Assembly: GCA_013398295.1 (NCBI GenBank)
Contig: VZSF01001340.1
Span: 1 to 64,000 of the forward strand
Length of the DNA: 64,000 nucleotides
From: Chionis minor
Lineage: Eukaryota; Chordata; Aves; Charadriiformes; Chionididae
Direction: 5' to 3'
Positions 23,389 to 35,650 of this stretch are shown here, in pieces. Position 1 is the first letter of the stretch; each line of letters begins with the position of its first letter. The notes under the pieces were generated by a model that saw only the letters and a program-made list of their open reading frames with translations, made no database searches and was not told where the DNA came from. The translations under genes were made by a program, and so were the position numbers.

Positions 23389-26300
23389 AAATATTCCAAG
23401 CAGTATTTACAGTTCAAGCGCAGTAGATCGGCGTGGGGTTTTTGGAAAACTGAGAGTAGTAAATGGTAGTGATTTTCCATGTATTCCTCTTTATGTTTCA
23501 GGGGAAATGCACAGTCTATAGTTTTTTTTATTACCCATTTCAGTATGAAATATGTTGCAACATTAAGTTGTGTATTTCCATTGAAATATATGGCAGGAAT
23601 AAAATTCCAGATAAAAGGTAACTATTTGACATTCTGTATAGTTGTTGTCATGCTGTTAAAATAACACGTTGACTACTAACTTGATATGAGACAAAGATGA
23701 AGAGGAAGCTGTGTCAGCAGGATTTGCTGAGGAACCCTGTAATACCGACAGCCAGGCGCTCGCCGAACCCTTTCCTCTGAACTGCAAAAGCAGAGGTTGC
23801 CCTGAAATATTAACATCCTGAGAACTTCGTTTTCTAAGTAAAACAATCTGCCCTGCCTCTTCCAAAAGAAAATATACTTGCAGTACATCTCAGCAAAGCA
23901 TAATGTTTAAAATTTGTTTTCACCCTGCATGGGCTCTGCTGTAGAGAGTTTAAATCTCAAATTAGAAGAAAGTGGAGGCAAACTGCAGTTAGTTAGCAGA
24001 GCTTATGAGACTTCAGGAGGCTGCAGTTCCACACCGTACACTGGCCAATGCCTTAATGTTGTAGGGTGTAGGATCATCTCAACTGAGTCAGCCAAAATGA
24101 TTTTAAATGTTGCATTGTGTATTTTACCCATCAGTCCTAATGGCTGTCTGTCTCGTAGGCTCTTGCTGACCCACTACCAACCATCAGTGGTCTTTGTGCC
24201 ATCAGGATTACATCCTGCAGTTGCCATACTCGGTGCAAAAAAGCTGGATATGTGCAGAAATACATATTTTTTGCAAATGTGGAATATTTGGTTACATGCT
24301 TTAACAACATAGTAGCTGGGCTTACTGTTCAACTGCCACGCAAGAATTTTGCAGGCAACCTGTAGAGTAGGAAGTAGCTGAAGGCAAAGACACCTAAAAC
24401 AAGAGCAAAGCCAGTGCCAGTTTTATCAGCAGTTTCACACGTTGCAGTGCTCCATGGTTCCTCTGGGCTCTCCGTCTGAACTGCCCCATCCGTCTCCCAG
24501 CGGAGGTGGAGGTTGTTCCCTACACACGACTTCGGACCGTGGACGCCTCTCCAGTGCCAGCTGCATGGGGCTCATGGAGGTGCAATGAACCACGAACATC
24601 TCCTGGAAGCAGGAGACCAGGAGAAGTGGTTGGGGGCCCAGTTGTGTGTAGGTTGTTTAAAGTAACGCCAGACTTTGTATGTATGGTACAGTAGAATCGT
24701 GCAGGATGGGAGGAATGGACTTCATGAACTAATGCATCCCTCTTTCCTCAACCTTTTCCCCTCGCCAGGCTCATTTTGTCTTATTCCCTGCACTGTAAAG
24801 GCTTGTGAGATACGAGAAAGGAGCACATGCAGTTTCCAGAGGTTTTTTTGTGCTTGAAATGCATTACTGGCGGAAGCTGTGCTTCTGGTTTCTCTAGTTA
24901 GTATTTGTGAACATTTTTGGAGCTCTAAGGATGCTGGATGAATGCTGAGGTTTTGCTGTAGATGATGGTCTCGTCTGGACCGTGCTGTTGTGGTTGCAGA
25001 CGTTCCTGCTCACCTGGAGGTTGCCATGGCCACGGTTGACAACGGGGAGTTTGGGAGCACTCCCCATCCACTCCAGTGCAAGGTTGGCCATCGAAGGGGC
25101 AGTGGGGACGGTGCCTGGGGCAAACCTGGCTGACCTTGCGGCAAGACGGACCAGGAAGCATCCACCAAACCCTGGCTGCTAACTCCGCTGTGGGAGCGGT
25201 GAGTTTATAGGTCCACACCGCTATTTCCAAAGTGATTCTGTATTTAAAATACTACTTAAGAACTAGTGCTCGGGCAGTAACCGGGTAGTTAGTGGTGCGT
25301 TCCCCCACCAGAAGTGCTGTCTGCCTTGCTGCTGTCTTTCAGATACTTCAGACTTTCATTCCTGGTGGTGGCAGGACACGACATGACCCTCGGCTGCGCC
25401 AGCACGATTGTTTTGGCATCTTTGAATGCTCTTTCCTTCCGCCGGTCCGTGCGGTAAAGCGTCTCGCTGTGCGTTTCCTCGTGTGTGCGTGTCCTCCGGG
25501 TGTTATCCCCTCTTACTGCCCAGTTCTGCTGGTTTTTCAGAGGCGGTGGGTCAAATCCAGCCTTGTGGTGTTCCTGCCCAGGCTCACCTGGCACGGCTCT
25601 GCGCTGTTGGAGTGGAAGCTCAGGTTGTGGTGGTTGTAGCGAGCAGAGCCGTGCTTCTGCCTGTACATCAGGATGCTGCACGGCTTTATTTCGACAAACG
25701 GTCTCGCTGGTTTTCAAGTGTTTGGAAATTCTTAGGTTATATTTAAATTCCTGCTTGCGTGTCAAGGTGTTGTCCCAAAGCGGTGAGCGGTGACCTGTCT
25801 CTGCTCCTGGGGAAGTCACCAGGAGGCTAAACCCACCCTGCTCAAAACAATCCTGCCTGGAGATCCCCACTGAGGGCTGTAAATACGAGCTGTTATTAAA
25901 AGATCCTGGAGATAACGGTTGTAGCAATCTAGCAGCGAAATGGAATAGCTTGATAGTAAATTAGATTTTTAGTCATATAGAAAAAAATGCTCATTTTTCC
26001 ATTGTAACTGACAAACTTGGGTTTTTTGCACAATACATTATTTTTTCACTTTTCATCCGTGCATTTCCCTTGCTATTTATAGCGGTACATGTGTGCAACT
26101 TGAAACCAGCCAGTTTGAAATGTTCTAATCTCAGATTTTCCATAAACATTCCTGCCTGTACTGAGACCCCCGTGCACCGAGTTTATGAAAACAATCCCCT
26201 CTAGGCAAAGATTTTTCTAATTCCCTGAATACGAGGGGAGAAGTTTATAACAAGTGTTGATAGGACCTTTAGTGTAATGTTGTGAGTATGGCTATCTACA

Positions 26301-26654
26301 AACATGGTAAGAATTAGTTCTGAAGCATTTTGCTGCGTAAAGGATAATTTTACATTCGTATTATTGTTTCTGCAACTTACTTTCACGCAAAGCGTGCTTT
26401 AAAATATGTGATAGTTCTGCTGTGACAACATACACGTTCCAATTTCAAAATACCTCTTTCAATATGAAGAATTAGAGCAAAATAATTGATTCTGCTCAAA
26501 TGTCTTCTATTAAGCAGGTTTAATGTTTGATGTAAGAGGCCTTGCGGGGTGTTGTTTCAGACGCATGCACGATAATATTCAGCTATTAGGCATTTCCCCC
26601 ATATGTTAATACTTAAGAGCTGGCCTGGCAGACGTTAATGTTAGGGAAAGGCTT

Positions 26655-26751
26655 TGCGGAGGACGGCACGGCGTTACGGCTGGGCGCTGCCGTGCGGGGG
26701 ACACCGGTGGGGTGTGCAGGCTCGTGGCGCGCACGGAGTGATGCGCTTCGG
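26655..26751. other. Small CpG cluster
   Basis: About 15 CpG dinucleotides in roughly 100 bp by hand count, in an otherwise CpG-poor neighbourhood. It is too short for a standard CpG island. Confidence 0.5.
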
Positions 26752-26869
26752 AAGAGGCAGCAGATATATCTGTTGATATAAAACAGGGATTTAACAAAGT
26801 TTGGTAGTAAATGTGACAGTGATTTGCCAGGATTCGATGGCAAGGCACAGTTGGTTATTTGCTGCACAG

Positions 26870-27380
26870 AGGACAGGGTCAGACCGCGCTGTCAGGGAGA
26901 CCCTCCCGTGGAGTCGAGGTTCAGAAGGGACCCCCTGGCTTCCTCAGCTCCTTCTCAGAGAGGAGTCTGGGTGCGGCTGGATCCAATCCTAACCCCAGAC
27001 TTGGCCAACGGTTTATGTCCAGAGGATCATATATGCACAATCCATCCTTTAGATCACTTAGCCAAGATTTCAAAGTTTAACGTGCTACTCGTCACTTCCC
27101 GAGAACCCCTTGCGGCAAGGGATCTCTGAATCTCGAGCAGTAAACCTTGAGGGCGTCCCTACCCAAGGGGAGATCCTGGCACGCGGCCCCCTGCCCTTCA
27201 GGAGAGCTCAAAGGGCTCTTGGGCTGTTTGGTCGCTGTTTACGGGGGTGAGATGAGTGACTTATAGTCATATTTGCCTATCGACCACAGTTCCAGGACTG
27301 TGGCGAGGTGGGCGCGTGACTCAAGTCAGCCCTTGGCTGTTGTGGCATTTTCTGTCTCCTCAAACCCACTTTTGAGCTGG
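26870..27380 (+). repeat. Possible unclassified dispersed repeat
   Basis: This segment has the texture of a retroviral LTR or leader-like dispersed repeat: GC-balanced, moderately CpG-bearing, free of simple repeats, with sharp composition change at both ends. Phrases such as TGCGGCAAGGGATCTC and CCCAAGGGGAGATCCTGGCA seem familiar to me from multi-copy avian sequence, but I cannot name a family and no terminal TG/CA with target duplication was found. A 101-residue frame at 26824-27129 matches no protein I know. It could equally be unique DNA. A copy-number search within the genome would settle it. Confidence 0.25.
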
Positions 27381-28843
27381 ATGCAGCCATGAGGACTACA
27401 GCACCCACCGTGACCACCACGGGTGGCTGGCGCTTGGGCAGGTTACGGGAGATGAAGGTTGGGTTGGCGGTGGAGAACACTCTCACACCTCTCCCTCGCG
27501 GTGTGACACAGTGGTGTGCTGGGGAGGTCTTCCGTTGCCCATGTGCACGGATGAGGTTTGGAGGGCACAAGCCGGAGCTGGGAAGCCCTGGGGCTGGGGC
27601 GGGTGCAGGCACCTTTGATCGCCTGTTGTGGTCCATCCTGGTCCTTCATCACCCATCCCAGGCTCTGTCATCCCAACCCGTTTTCAAGCTTTATTGTCAA
27701 AGTGGTTGGCTCTGCAGTGTTTACTTGAGACCAGGAGGCCATTGATCCTGCCATGAGAATAAAACCAGTCTTGGGCTCGTTACCGTGGTGGTGTGATGTT
27801 CTCTGGTGGACCCTCCTGCACCAAGACCCACAGCACCAGAGAAGGGAGGACACAAGGCACAGAATCTGGTCTTGCAGCCTTGCAGATCGCTGAAAAATAA
27901 GATGATGTCCTTGGGTACTGCCATTGCAGAAACCCTGTTTTCCAGGCTGCTGGTCAGGAAGATAATAAAAAAATCCTCGGTTGTCCTTATGAATCAGCTG
28001 TGGATTTATACTGAAGTCCTTGGTGGCTTCCAGATACTTTGTTGTGCTGGAGTTTCCACTTTCCCCTGGTATATTTTTTTTACTTCCTCAACAGCATGTT
28101 AATGAGATTTACTGGCCCTTGGAATGTTTAATGTAACACAGGCAGTGAGCGGCATGTCCTGTCACCAGCTGCTGCTGGCACTCGTGTCATCTGCGACGCA
28201 TGGCTGGGTGCCGGAGAGTGCAGTGGGGTCTGAAAATACTGGGAGTGCCCTGACAGTTACGGGCTCACGTTTAGGGGCCATATGCGTAAGTTATTAAAGC
28301 CTGGGTGTCTTGTGGGTGCCAGTTCACTGGCAAACCGGTGGGCAACAGGTCTGCGGGAGAGCTGGGCTGCACCCTGCACAGTGCTGACCCCATGGTGAGG
28401 TTGGCCATGGTGCTGTCAGGCAAGATGATCGTGGTCTTAGTCCTTCTCTTACTGGGAGCCCTTGTGGCACCGGTATTTCAGGGACTTCAACTTGTCTGGG
28501 AGTCCTCATGGACACAAATCCTAAGTTCACCTAAATGCAATCTTGATCCCATTCCCACCTCCCTGGAGTTAACTTCAGAAGACGACTTTGGCGAAATCTT
28601 GCTGGAACAGGACCATGGCTTGGTCAGCTCAGCATCTCATCAGTCTGCTTTCAACAGCACTTAAAAAATGTTAATTGAAAACAGCATCTGTGCGCATCTT
28701 ATCCCAGGCTTGGCTTCTGCGCTCCCCGGGTGCTCCAAATTATTGTTCCCATCTCTCGGGGCTTCTGGTTGTAGGGAGTTGCTGGAGGAGGATGTGCTTA
28801 GAGAACCTTTCTGGTAATACAGCTCCATAATCACATGCAGAGA

Positions 28844-28900
28844 TTGAACCGGGACCTCCGGATCAAGTGTGAGTTGCTGCTGCCTCTACTAAAAGCATAC
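28844..28900 (-). repeat. tRNA-like relic, possible SINE head
   Basis: On the minus strand, GGTCCCGGTTCAATCTC near 28860-28844 resembles the tRNA B box (GGTTCRANNCC) and its flank. About 40 bases upstream, TTTAGTAGAGG resembles an A box. Spacing fits a Pol III internal promoter. The T-stem and acceptor do not pair, so this is not a functional tRNA. It may be a decayed tRNA pseudogene or the head of an old tRNA-derived SINE. No known SINE body was recognised downstream. Confidence 0.25.
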
Positions 28901-30289
28901 TCTTTCTGTTCTTCCGGGATTGTGGTTTAGCTGTCGTTTTTCGGGTTACTGGTACGCCGGGAAAGGTAGTCTGATGCTTTTGGTTCCAAAAGGATCCCTT
29001 GGCAAAGGAGGCCTCAAAATTACTTAACTTTACCTGTTCAGAAAATAGCTCCTTTGTCTAAGATTGATTTGAACACAGCTTTTAAAAGGTATCTCTCTCC
29101 TGAAAAGGACTTTTTTTGGCAGTGAGCATTCATCTCTTCCGCACTGATGCTGCCTCCTCGATTTCCTTCTCCAGCATCCCTGATAGCTGCCAGGCTGGAG
29201 GCGCAGCCCAAGACCTGATATCTGGATGCAAAACTCGAGCTTTGATTATTTGAAGTATCCATGGTAAAGCACCCCCTGGAAAGAAAGGTTTGCAGCGGGA
29301 GCTGGGAGAGATCTGGTGCGATGGTGTTGCAGAGCGCACAGCGCCGTTGTAATGTTGTGTGAAATGCTGTACCCTCGCGTTACATTTTAGGGATAAAAAG
29401 TGTTGTAGCAAACTGACACTTTCCCCTTGGTGTTCGGCTAGTCCCTTCCGTACGTGCTGATGGACCGTGGCTAGTGCTGCGACACAAAGCAAGGTAGGGT
29501 AATAATAGTAATAATGATGGTGATGAAAATTACAGATTGGAAAATAGAGAAGAGGGCAGGCTGGCACCGAGGGAGAAGCATCGTATTTGGTAAGATTCCA
29601 CCAGACCCATCTGTCAAAAGGAGACCCCTCGATCCAGGGTGCCCAGCCAGTGCGGACCATCCCTCCCGGTATTCCCAGCCTGAGGTGCTGCTCCCGCCCC
29701 TGCCCGGGTGGGTTTTCCCAGCCCGTCGGAACTGGCAGGGAGCCGCCACCTCTGGTAGAAGCTGAGGAGGGCAGCAGGGAGGATGGAGGAGGGATGCGCT
29801 GCCCGTGCCAGCCGGGAATGGCACCGCGCTTCTCCTCTTGGGGCTGCACCCTCCTAATGGATGTGAGTGCTGCTAAATGCATCACCTCATTTCATATTGC
29901 ATTCGCAGGGAAAGTGCAATTTTATTGAACATTAGGATTGAATTCTTAACTGACTAATCAATTTTAGTAGTAAGTTAAAATGCCTAGTATTAATGGACAA
30001 CTGCAACCATTAATCAGGGTTACAGTAGATTAACAGTTGTCAGCATTTATGCTAATAGTACTTACATATCCTGGGCTTACGGATTGCACGCGCCACTTCC
30101 ACATTTTTCTAAACATGTGGAACACTCCAGCTTTGCACCTATTGATTATTTTCTCCCTTCTTGGGCTCTTCTTTGGGAACACGAGCCTAACCAACATCGG
30201 TATATGGCTTTTTCGCATACTCGGTTTCATGTCAAAAGAGACAGAAAAGGTTCATTTGTTCAACTCTTTGACTGTTTAATTTGATCTGG

Positions 30290-30910
30290 TATGCGAATAA
30301 ACCAAGACAAATAGCGTGTTTTTAATGAAACTATTTAACAATCTCTGGCAGCTCCAGAAATCGTAAGGCATTAGAAAAATACAATTCAAGCAGTTTGGGT
30401 GGATGTAAATAAGAAACGCGCTTCGGGATTCACTTGCCAAATTCGTTTTGCTTTCAGTATTTTGTCACAGTAAGCCGGTGAAGCAAAATTTTTTGTTCAA
30501 AACCAACCAAAATAGAAACGGGCCTTAAACCTTCACGGGTTTTGTGAACGTTTTTCCTTCATCCATTTTATTGGGATATTTTTCAATTTGAAGCTGGGAT
30601 TTCCTAAAATCTTTTTAGTCTGCTGTCTTCAATTAGCTGATTACTATGGATTATATGCGGACTTTGGATACCTCATCAAGCTGTCTAATAGCTGGATCAT
30701 ATTGATTGTCCTTCAGTTAATCATGTCCCCTATTTTCATTTATCAAAACCAAAATACATGTAATTAACTCTGAAGTGATATAGCTCACCGTAAAGTGATT
30801 TTGCTACTGCTGTAGAGATAACTCGGTAGATTATACTAATAGGAAATGCGAGTTGAAATTAAATTAATGATATCGTATCCATCACAGAGGAATAATTAAA
30901 AAAACGAAAA
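30290..30910. other. AT-rich block, possible conserved noncoding element
   Basis: CpG-poor, AT-rich and repeat-free, with many TAAT/ATTA words and no frame of note. Only comparative alignment can show whether it is constrained. Confidence 0.2.
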
Positions 30911-31549
30911 GTGAATGACCAGTGAGGAATCCCTTGTAATGGCAGATGCAGATGTTTGTGGCTGTATTCTTATTTGCATCTTGGGCACTTGCCATCCTTG
31001 AGCTTTTGACAGATTGCCATCAAGTCTCCCACAGGAGATGCAAGAAATGCCCCAAATTTCTTGTCAGGGGCGGGAGAGGGGACCGAGAAGTTCCAGGGTG
31101 GATAACTGTGGATTTTTTTTTTTTTTTTCCATCAGTGGGACAGTTAATGAAAAAACTGTACCAGATGACATTGTTTTGCTTTAAAAGCAATTTTATTAAT
31201 TTGAATGTAGTCTCTCCTTCCCCCAACGCTCGTATTGAAATTGGCTCAATGCGCTTAATTCCATGACAGACTGAATTGTAATAAATAATATACAATATCC
31301 CCAAACCAGCTTGCTTCAATTGGCATGATATTTATGAGCAGCGAGTTTCCGAATTGCTCATCGTGGTTGAGACTTTAAGCTGCAATTTCAGTCGTAAACA
31401 CAACTGTGTGTAAACTTGGGGAGAGCAGAGTATTTGTGTATATCACCATTCATGCTTCCAACTAAAATGGACATACTCTGTAAGTGCAGGCTTTTTTGCA
31501 ATGCATTGGCACTAATTCTTGAGGAACTCGCGTGGTTTCAAAATGACTT

Positions 31550-31565
31550 CCCCCCCCCCCCCCCC
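31550..31565 (+). repeat. C16 homopolymer
   Basis: Sixteen consecutive C bases. Length is likely unreliable in the assembly. Confidence 0.95.
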
Positions 31566-32844
31566 TTAAACCTGATAGGTAGGAATGCATTTGTTTCTGG
31601 AGCAGAGAACTTATCCGGGTTATCTTAGGACTTGTAGAGAGGAAAAGTGGAACAGGAGGTATTAATTCAGAGGAGAAATGGTCACTGATCCTTTGATATT
31701 CCTCAGGACTTTGTTCTGAAAAGTGCATGAATTATCTCGGTTATTTTTTTTTTCATAGCCAGAATAAAGAGAAATACCTTTTTTGAAAGTTTTGCCCAGA
31801 AATTCCAGTGCGATTCATTCAAATAATGGCTGCGATGATACAAGTTAAAAATTATTATTTTCTTTGACTTGGTTTGGTTAATCCTCAGAGAACAGGAGTT
31901 AGAGCTTTGTCAGTGGTGCTGTTTCACCACCACTTCAGTTTTCCTGCCTCAGGCACTTTGTTATCAGACATTAGTATCTGCAACAGCAACCAATTATCTT
32001 GTAATTTTAACAAAGGCATCAAAAAAGAGAGAGCGCTTGTTGGTTCGATGGTCGTAAATACATAGATCACAAGCGAAGAGCCTTTACTTTTATTATGCAA
32101 AATAATGACTATGTAGCTGTTAATGGAATTTACTTTATACGATGACAATTTATACTTCTGCATGTCTTTGGGAGAGCTTTCCCACCAGGCTGTTTTGACA
32201 GCTCTCTGTAATAATATAGGAGAGTGATGTGTCTAACGAAGTCTCCGAGAAAAATACCTGGTTTGCATTTCAGAACTTGTCATTCAATGTGTTTTGCAGT
32301 AGGAGATAGCATGGGAAAGATGCCTTCCATCTCAGGCTGCCCTCGCACCCATACAGCACGTGTGGGGGCTGCTGCCACCTCCGCGGAGCCGCGGGGTGGG
32401 AGAAGGGTCCTGCTCTTGTCCAACCTTTGAGGAAAACTTTGGTTTTTCTGAAGCCGTGTACAGTGCTATGTTTTGTTGGTCCAGGATGACAGGGTATGTT
32501 GAACTGCGTGGTCACGTTGCCTTTTTTTAGTCATAAAACTATTCTTGCGAGCCCGGCCATCTCCGGTGGCGTCCGCGAGCCCGGTGCTAGCCCCACGAAT
32601 GATGGGGGTTTTAAGCTGTGGTTCCTTTGGCTGGAAGGGAAGGACCTGCAGAACCTCTTTGCCGGTTGTGCGTGGAAGAGCGCCGGTGATAGAATGTGCT
32701 CCGATAAAGTAAGTGATCCATATGTGTGTGGGAAATGATGATTGTTGGAAGAAATTTATAAATAATGCACACGTATCAAAACAATGCCGGCAAAACAGTA
32801 AATGAAGTGTAATCAGTTGGGGTTCCCCTATCGGTGGAAGTGGA

Positions 32845-32871
32845 GAGGAGGAGGAGGAGGAGGAGGAGGAG
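32845..32871 (+). repeat. (GAG)9 microsatellite
   Basis: Nine uninterrupted GAG units. On either strand it gives runs of one amino acid in the overlapping frames (polyglycine or polyproline), which explains the odd translations there. Confidence 0.95.
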
Positions 32872-33479
32872 TGCGTCGATTGTCCCGGTTGGCGACTCTG
32901 CTACCGATGCAGAACCACAGAGATTCGGTTTCTGAGGTTTGGGACCAGAGGGAGAGCAGTTCCACCCTCCCCTCCACCACAGCAGGGGTTATCAGTGAGC
33001 CCTCGTCCTTGGTCCATCTCGGCGAGGTGGTGGTGGCCAAAAACAGCTGCTGGAGGCATCGTCCCGCCCTGGGCTTTTGGGCCACCCAGCGTGGAGGTGC
33101 GTGGAGACCTTCTGGAGCTGGTGGTGGAGCACGTGCGGCCCCCACCGCGGCTCGCCTCGGGGCTTCTCCTGGCCTCCGGCTGGGAGAGGGCTTTCGGGCT
33201 GTGCGGGCACTGCGTTGCACGTTAATTAGTTTCATTAACTCCCCTCCGCGTTGGCAGGGATTTGTTTACTGGGAGAGGAGGTGGTTCCCGCAGTGCTGGG
33301 ATCTCCTGCCGACTCTTCCCACCCCTGTGCCGGAGCGGAGCGGAGTGGGGCAGCGAGGGAGCTGCATTTGGCCAGGGATGCGGCCGAGTTTAAGTGTTGA
33401 GTTAGGCTTTGTTGTTGTTTGTCTCTTCCATTTCCTCAGCGAGCTTTTCTTCTCCGCTAATCCTCTGAAGCAGCCCAAG

Positions 33480-33850
33480 AAATGACATTTATGCATATTT
33501 CATAATGTGATTTCTGTAGGCATACGGAGCAAACAAATCAATTTCTCAGCAGCACGCTGTTTAAAAGAAACAGCAACAACCTGTGGGATAAGTTGCAGAA
33601 GCTGTTAAAATTAATTATAAATGGCAGAAGATATAACATTTGGGGGAAAAAGTGCTAATGTGTGAAGAATAATAAACATTCAGTAGATGAAAAGGAGCTC
33701 TCTGTCATCTGATTATTTAAACTTCATATATTTATAAATATCATAACACGTTAAAACAATGTACCGCTCGCTACCAACAGCCCATTACCATTTTATTGTG
33801 GAATTGCAACAGCCTCATCTGCTATCTCAAATAATAGCTCTCACCTTCCT
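33480..33850. other. AT-rich block, possible conserved noncoding element
   Basis: Repeat-free AT-rich DNA with several TAAT and ATAAAT words, between two GC-richer stretches. There is no coding potential. Its status as a conserved element is a guess from texture. Confidence 0.2.
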
Positions 33851-34925
33851 CGGCTCGGAGTTTTACCGCAGGCTCGTGGCTGCGGGACTGTAAATGCACT
33901 ATAATATTTTCCCAAAAAACCCAGGAGTCCATCGGCAGTGAATGTTGATGGGGTTTTACTGGTCTGGGGGCTTCAGAAGCTCCGCAGCAGATACGGTCTT
34001 GCTGAAATACCTTATTTTTGCTGGGAAGTGAGTGTAAATTTACCCAACCAAGGTGGGTTTTTTTTAATACTACAGGCTTTGGTGAGGGTAGGGTAGCGCC
34101 CGCAGCACATCTGTAGCCTCTTCAAGGTGCCTCTGGACCTCAGCGCTGTAATTTCTGCGCCAGTAGCGCTTGGGTTTCTTGACCCGACCATCCCACCCCA
34201 GCTACGGAGCTTGTGTCGCCGCGATTTTTACATATATTGAGAAATGTGACAGCGTGGATGAGATCTCCCCAGATGACCAGGACCAAATGCCACTGAAATG
34301 AGCCGGGGCGCCATTTCTGTGCAGTGACTGTACGTTTTGTACGGCGATAAGCACCAGTGCTGTGGTATCACCTTGGCTTAGATTGCCCGGACGATGAAGC
34401 AGGTCATCGGTCAGCAAAATATGCTCTAATTAGAAATAAATTGTTATTTTCATCCTGCTTTTACAGGTGAGATTAATGGAGAATACTCAGGAGAGAGCAC
34501 GTTCCTGGTCGGGACGTGTCATGGTCCTGAGCTTGGGAGTGTGTCAGTGGGAGGCTGCTCCTGGCCGGGCAGAAGAGCTGCTGGGTGGCTAGCAGAAGGG
34601 CTGTGTGGGCAATGAGGGATGAAGAGCATCTCTCTGCCACAAAAAGGGCTGAGGGAGGCGGGCAGGATACGGTAACCTGCAGCAGAGTGATGTTTGTGAG
34701 CATCATTAAGCCTTTGCTTTAAGGCTTCGCTAAATTATGGTTGGGTTTTGCCCCCGGTGAGTTTGGCAGGGTTTTGCCGTTGGCTTCTGTGGAGCAAGGG
34801 TGGGTCTCCACCATGCCCGTGAACGTCCTCCTGGTTTTAGCAGCCTCTCATTGCCGTTATTTCAAAATCCGACATTTTTTAAAATTTATTTATTTTCATT
34901 TCCTTTTCCCGAAATGCTGACCTGG

Positions 34926-35280
34926 CACCGCGGCGTCAAAACCGCTTGGTCCCCGTTGCCCCGCAGCCTGTCCGATGCGATGTGACACTTGGTCCCTAAC
35001 ATACATCACTCCGCGCTCGCCCGTTCTCGCTGCGCGGCTGCTGGCGGGAGACCTCCGCGCTTTGCGGGGAGCGGGGGGCCGGTTTCCGCGGGTGCCACCG
35101 CGGGAGCACCGTGACGTCCCCCCCGCCCCGGCACAGGGACGCCGCACCGTGAGCTCGGCGGGGAGCGTTCGCCGAAGCCCGCGCCAGCTCGGGCTTTGTG
35201 GCCGTGACCTGGTCGCCGTCGGCACGGCTTTGTCCCGGCACAGGAAGGGAGCCGGGGTTGGGGAGCGAGGCCGTTTCGGC
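34926..35280. promoter_or_regulatory. CpG island, candidate promoter
   Basis: By hand count about 50 CpG dinucleotides occur in about 355 bp, at high GC, in the middle of AT-rich DNA. This is the clearest CpG island in the window. It contains a CRE-like GTGACGTCC at 35110-35118 and GC-box-like runs (GGGGAGCGGGG near 35066). Unmethylated islands of this kind in birds usually mark promoters of coding genes or long noncoding RNAs, or act as orphan islands near developmental genes. Frames on both strands (102 residues plus, 167 residues minus) are open, as expected by chance in CpG-rich DNA, and match nothing I know. No TATA box or convincing first exon with a splice donor was identified, so direction is undetermined. 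Confidence 0.6.
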
Positions 35281-35339
35281 TGAAAGGCTGTTAGATTCAG
35301 GTCACTGAGTTTGGGCTGCTGCGATTTCTGACAAAGTCT

Positions 35340-35650
35340 AAAAAATGCAGATTTGTAGCAACCCCATGTTAATGAATTCAGACTGCTTGAATTTCGCACT
35401 GAATAATGGCCGGAATTACCAGAGATAGTGACTTATGAGATGTGATTGAATATGATCCGTTCCTCCAGATTAAATTGATAAAATGATGTAATATCACATT
35501 ATTTTTATTAGCATGCTTTGATACTAAAATCTCCGCAGAGCTGAAGATTTTGTTATAATAAAACAAAGGTACTAGAATGACAAAAATATTCAATAAATTT
35601 TTAAAACGTAGTATCACATTTTAAATGCAATTTTGTGCATATGGTGAGTG
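35340..35650. other. AT-rich block beside CpG island
   Basis: Starts some 60 bp from the CpG island. It is CpG-poor and dense in ATTA/TAAT words, with no simple repeat. Position next to an island makes it a better enhancer candidate than the other AT-rich blocks, but nothing in the sequence proves it. Confidence 0.25.

Larger units (their letters stand above)
22148..26869. other. Unique noncoding DNA, no gene seen
   Basis: No gene is recognisable. An 8-bp inverted repeat (AATTAACT/AGTTAATT, 3-base spacer) lies at 22284-22302. A single unresolved base (N) sits at 23388 in an AT-rich run. A small CpG cluster (about 15 CpG by hand count) lies at 26655-26751. AT-rich sequence fills 25930-26580. 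The 212-residue minus frame at 25289-25927 has no domain I know and ends in low-complexity sequence. Confidence 0.55.
27381..34925. other. Unique noncoding DNA, no gene seen
   Basis: No supportable gene. Within it are a tRNA-like relic (about 28844-28900), a C16 run (31550-31565), a T run near 31115-31129, and a (GAG)9 microsatellite (32845-32871). AT-rich, CpG-poor blocks lie at about 30290-30910 and 33480-33850. Long frames at 29130-29885 (-) and 32802-33485 (+) pass through low-complexity DNA and show no domain. Confidence 0.55.

Noticed and set aside
29130..29885. 251-residue minus-strand open frame
   Set aside because: It runs through an AAT/ATG-repeat (giving Ile/Thr/His/Tyr runs) and GC-rich noise, and no family resemblance is visible.
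32802..33485. 227-residue plus-strand open frame starting near a GAG repeat
   Set aside because: The glycine run comes from the (GAG)9 microsatellite and the rest is compositionally biased. A 135-residue frame is open antisense to it, as expected by chance.
34896..35399. 167-residue minus frame and 102-residue plus frame across the CpG island
   Set aside because: Long frames are expected in CpG-rich DNA because stop codons are AT-rich. Arg/Pro/Ala-rich translations with no known motif.
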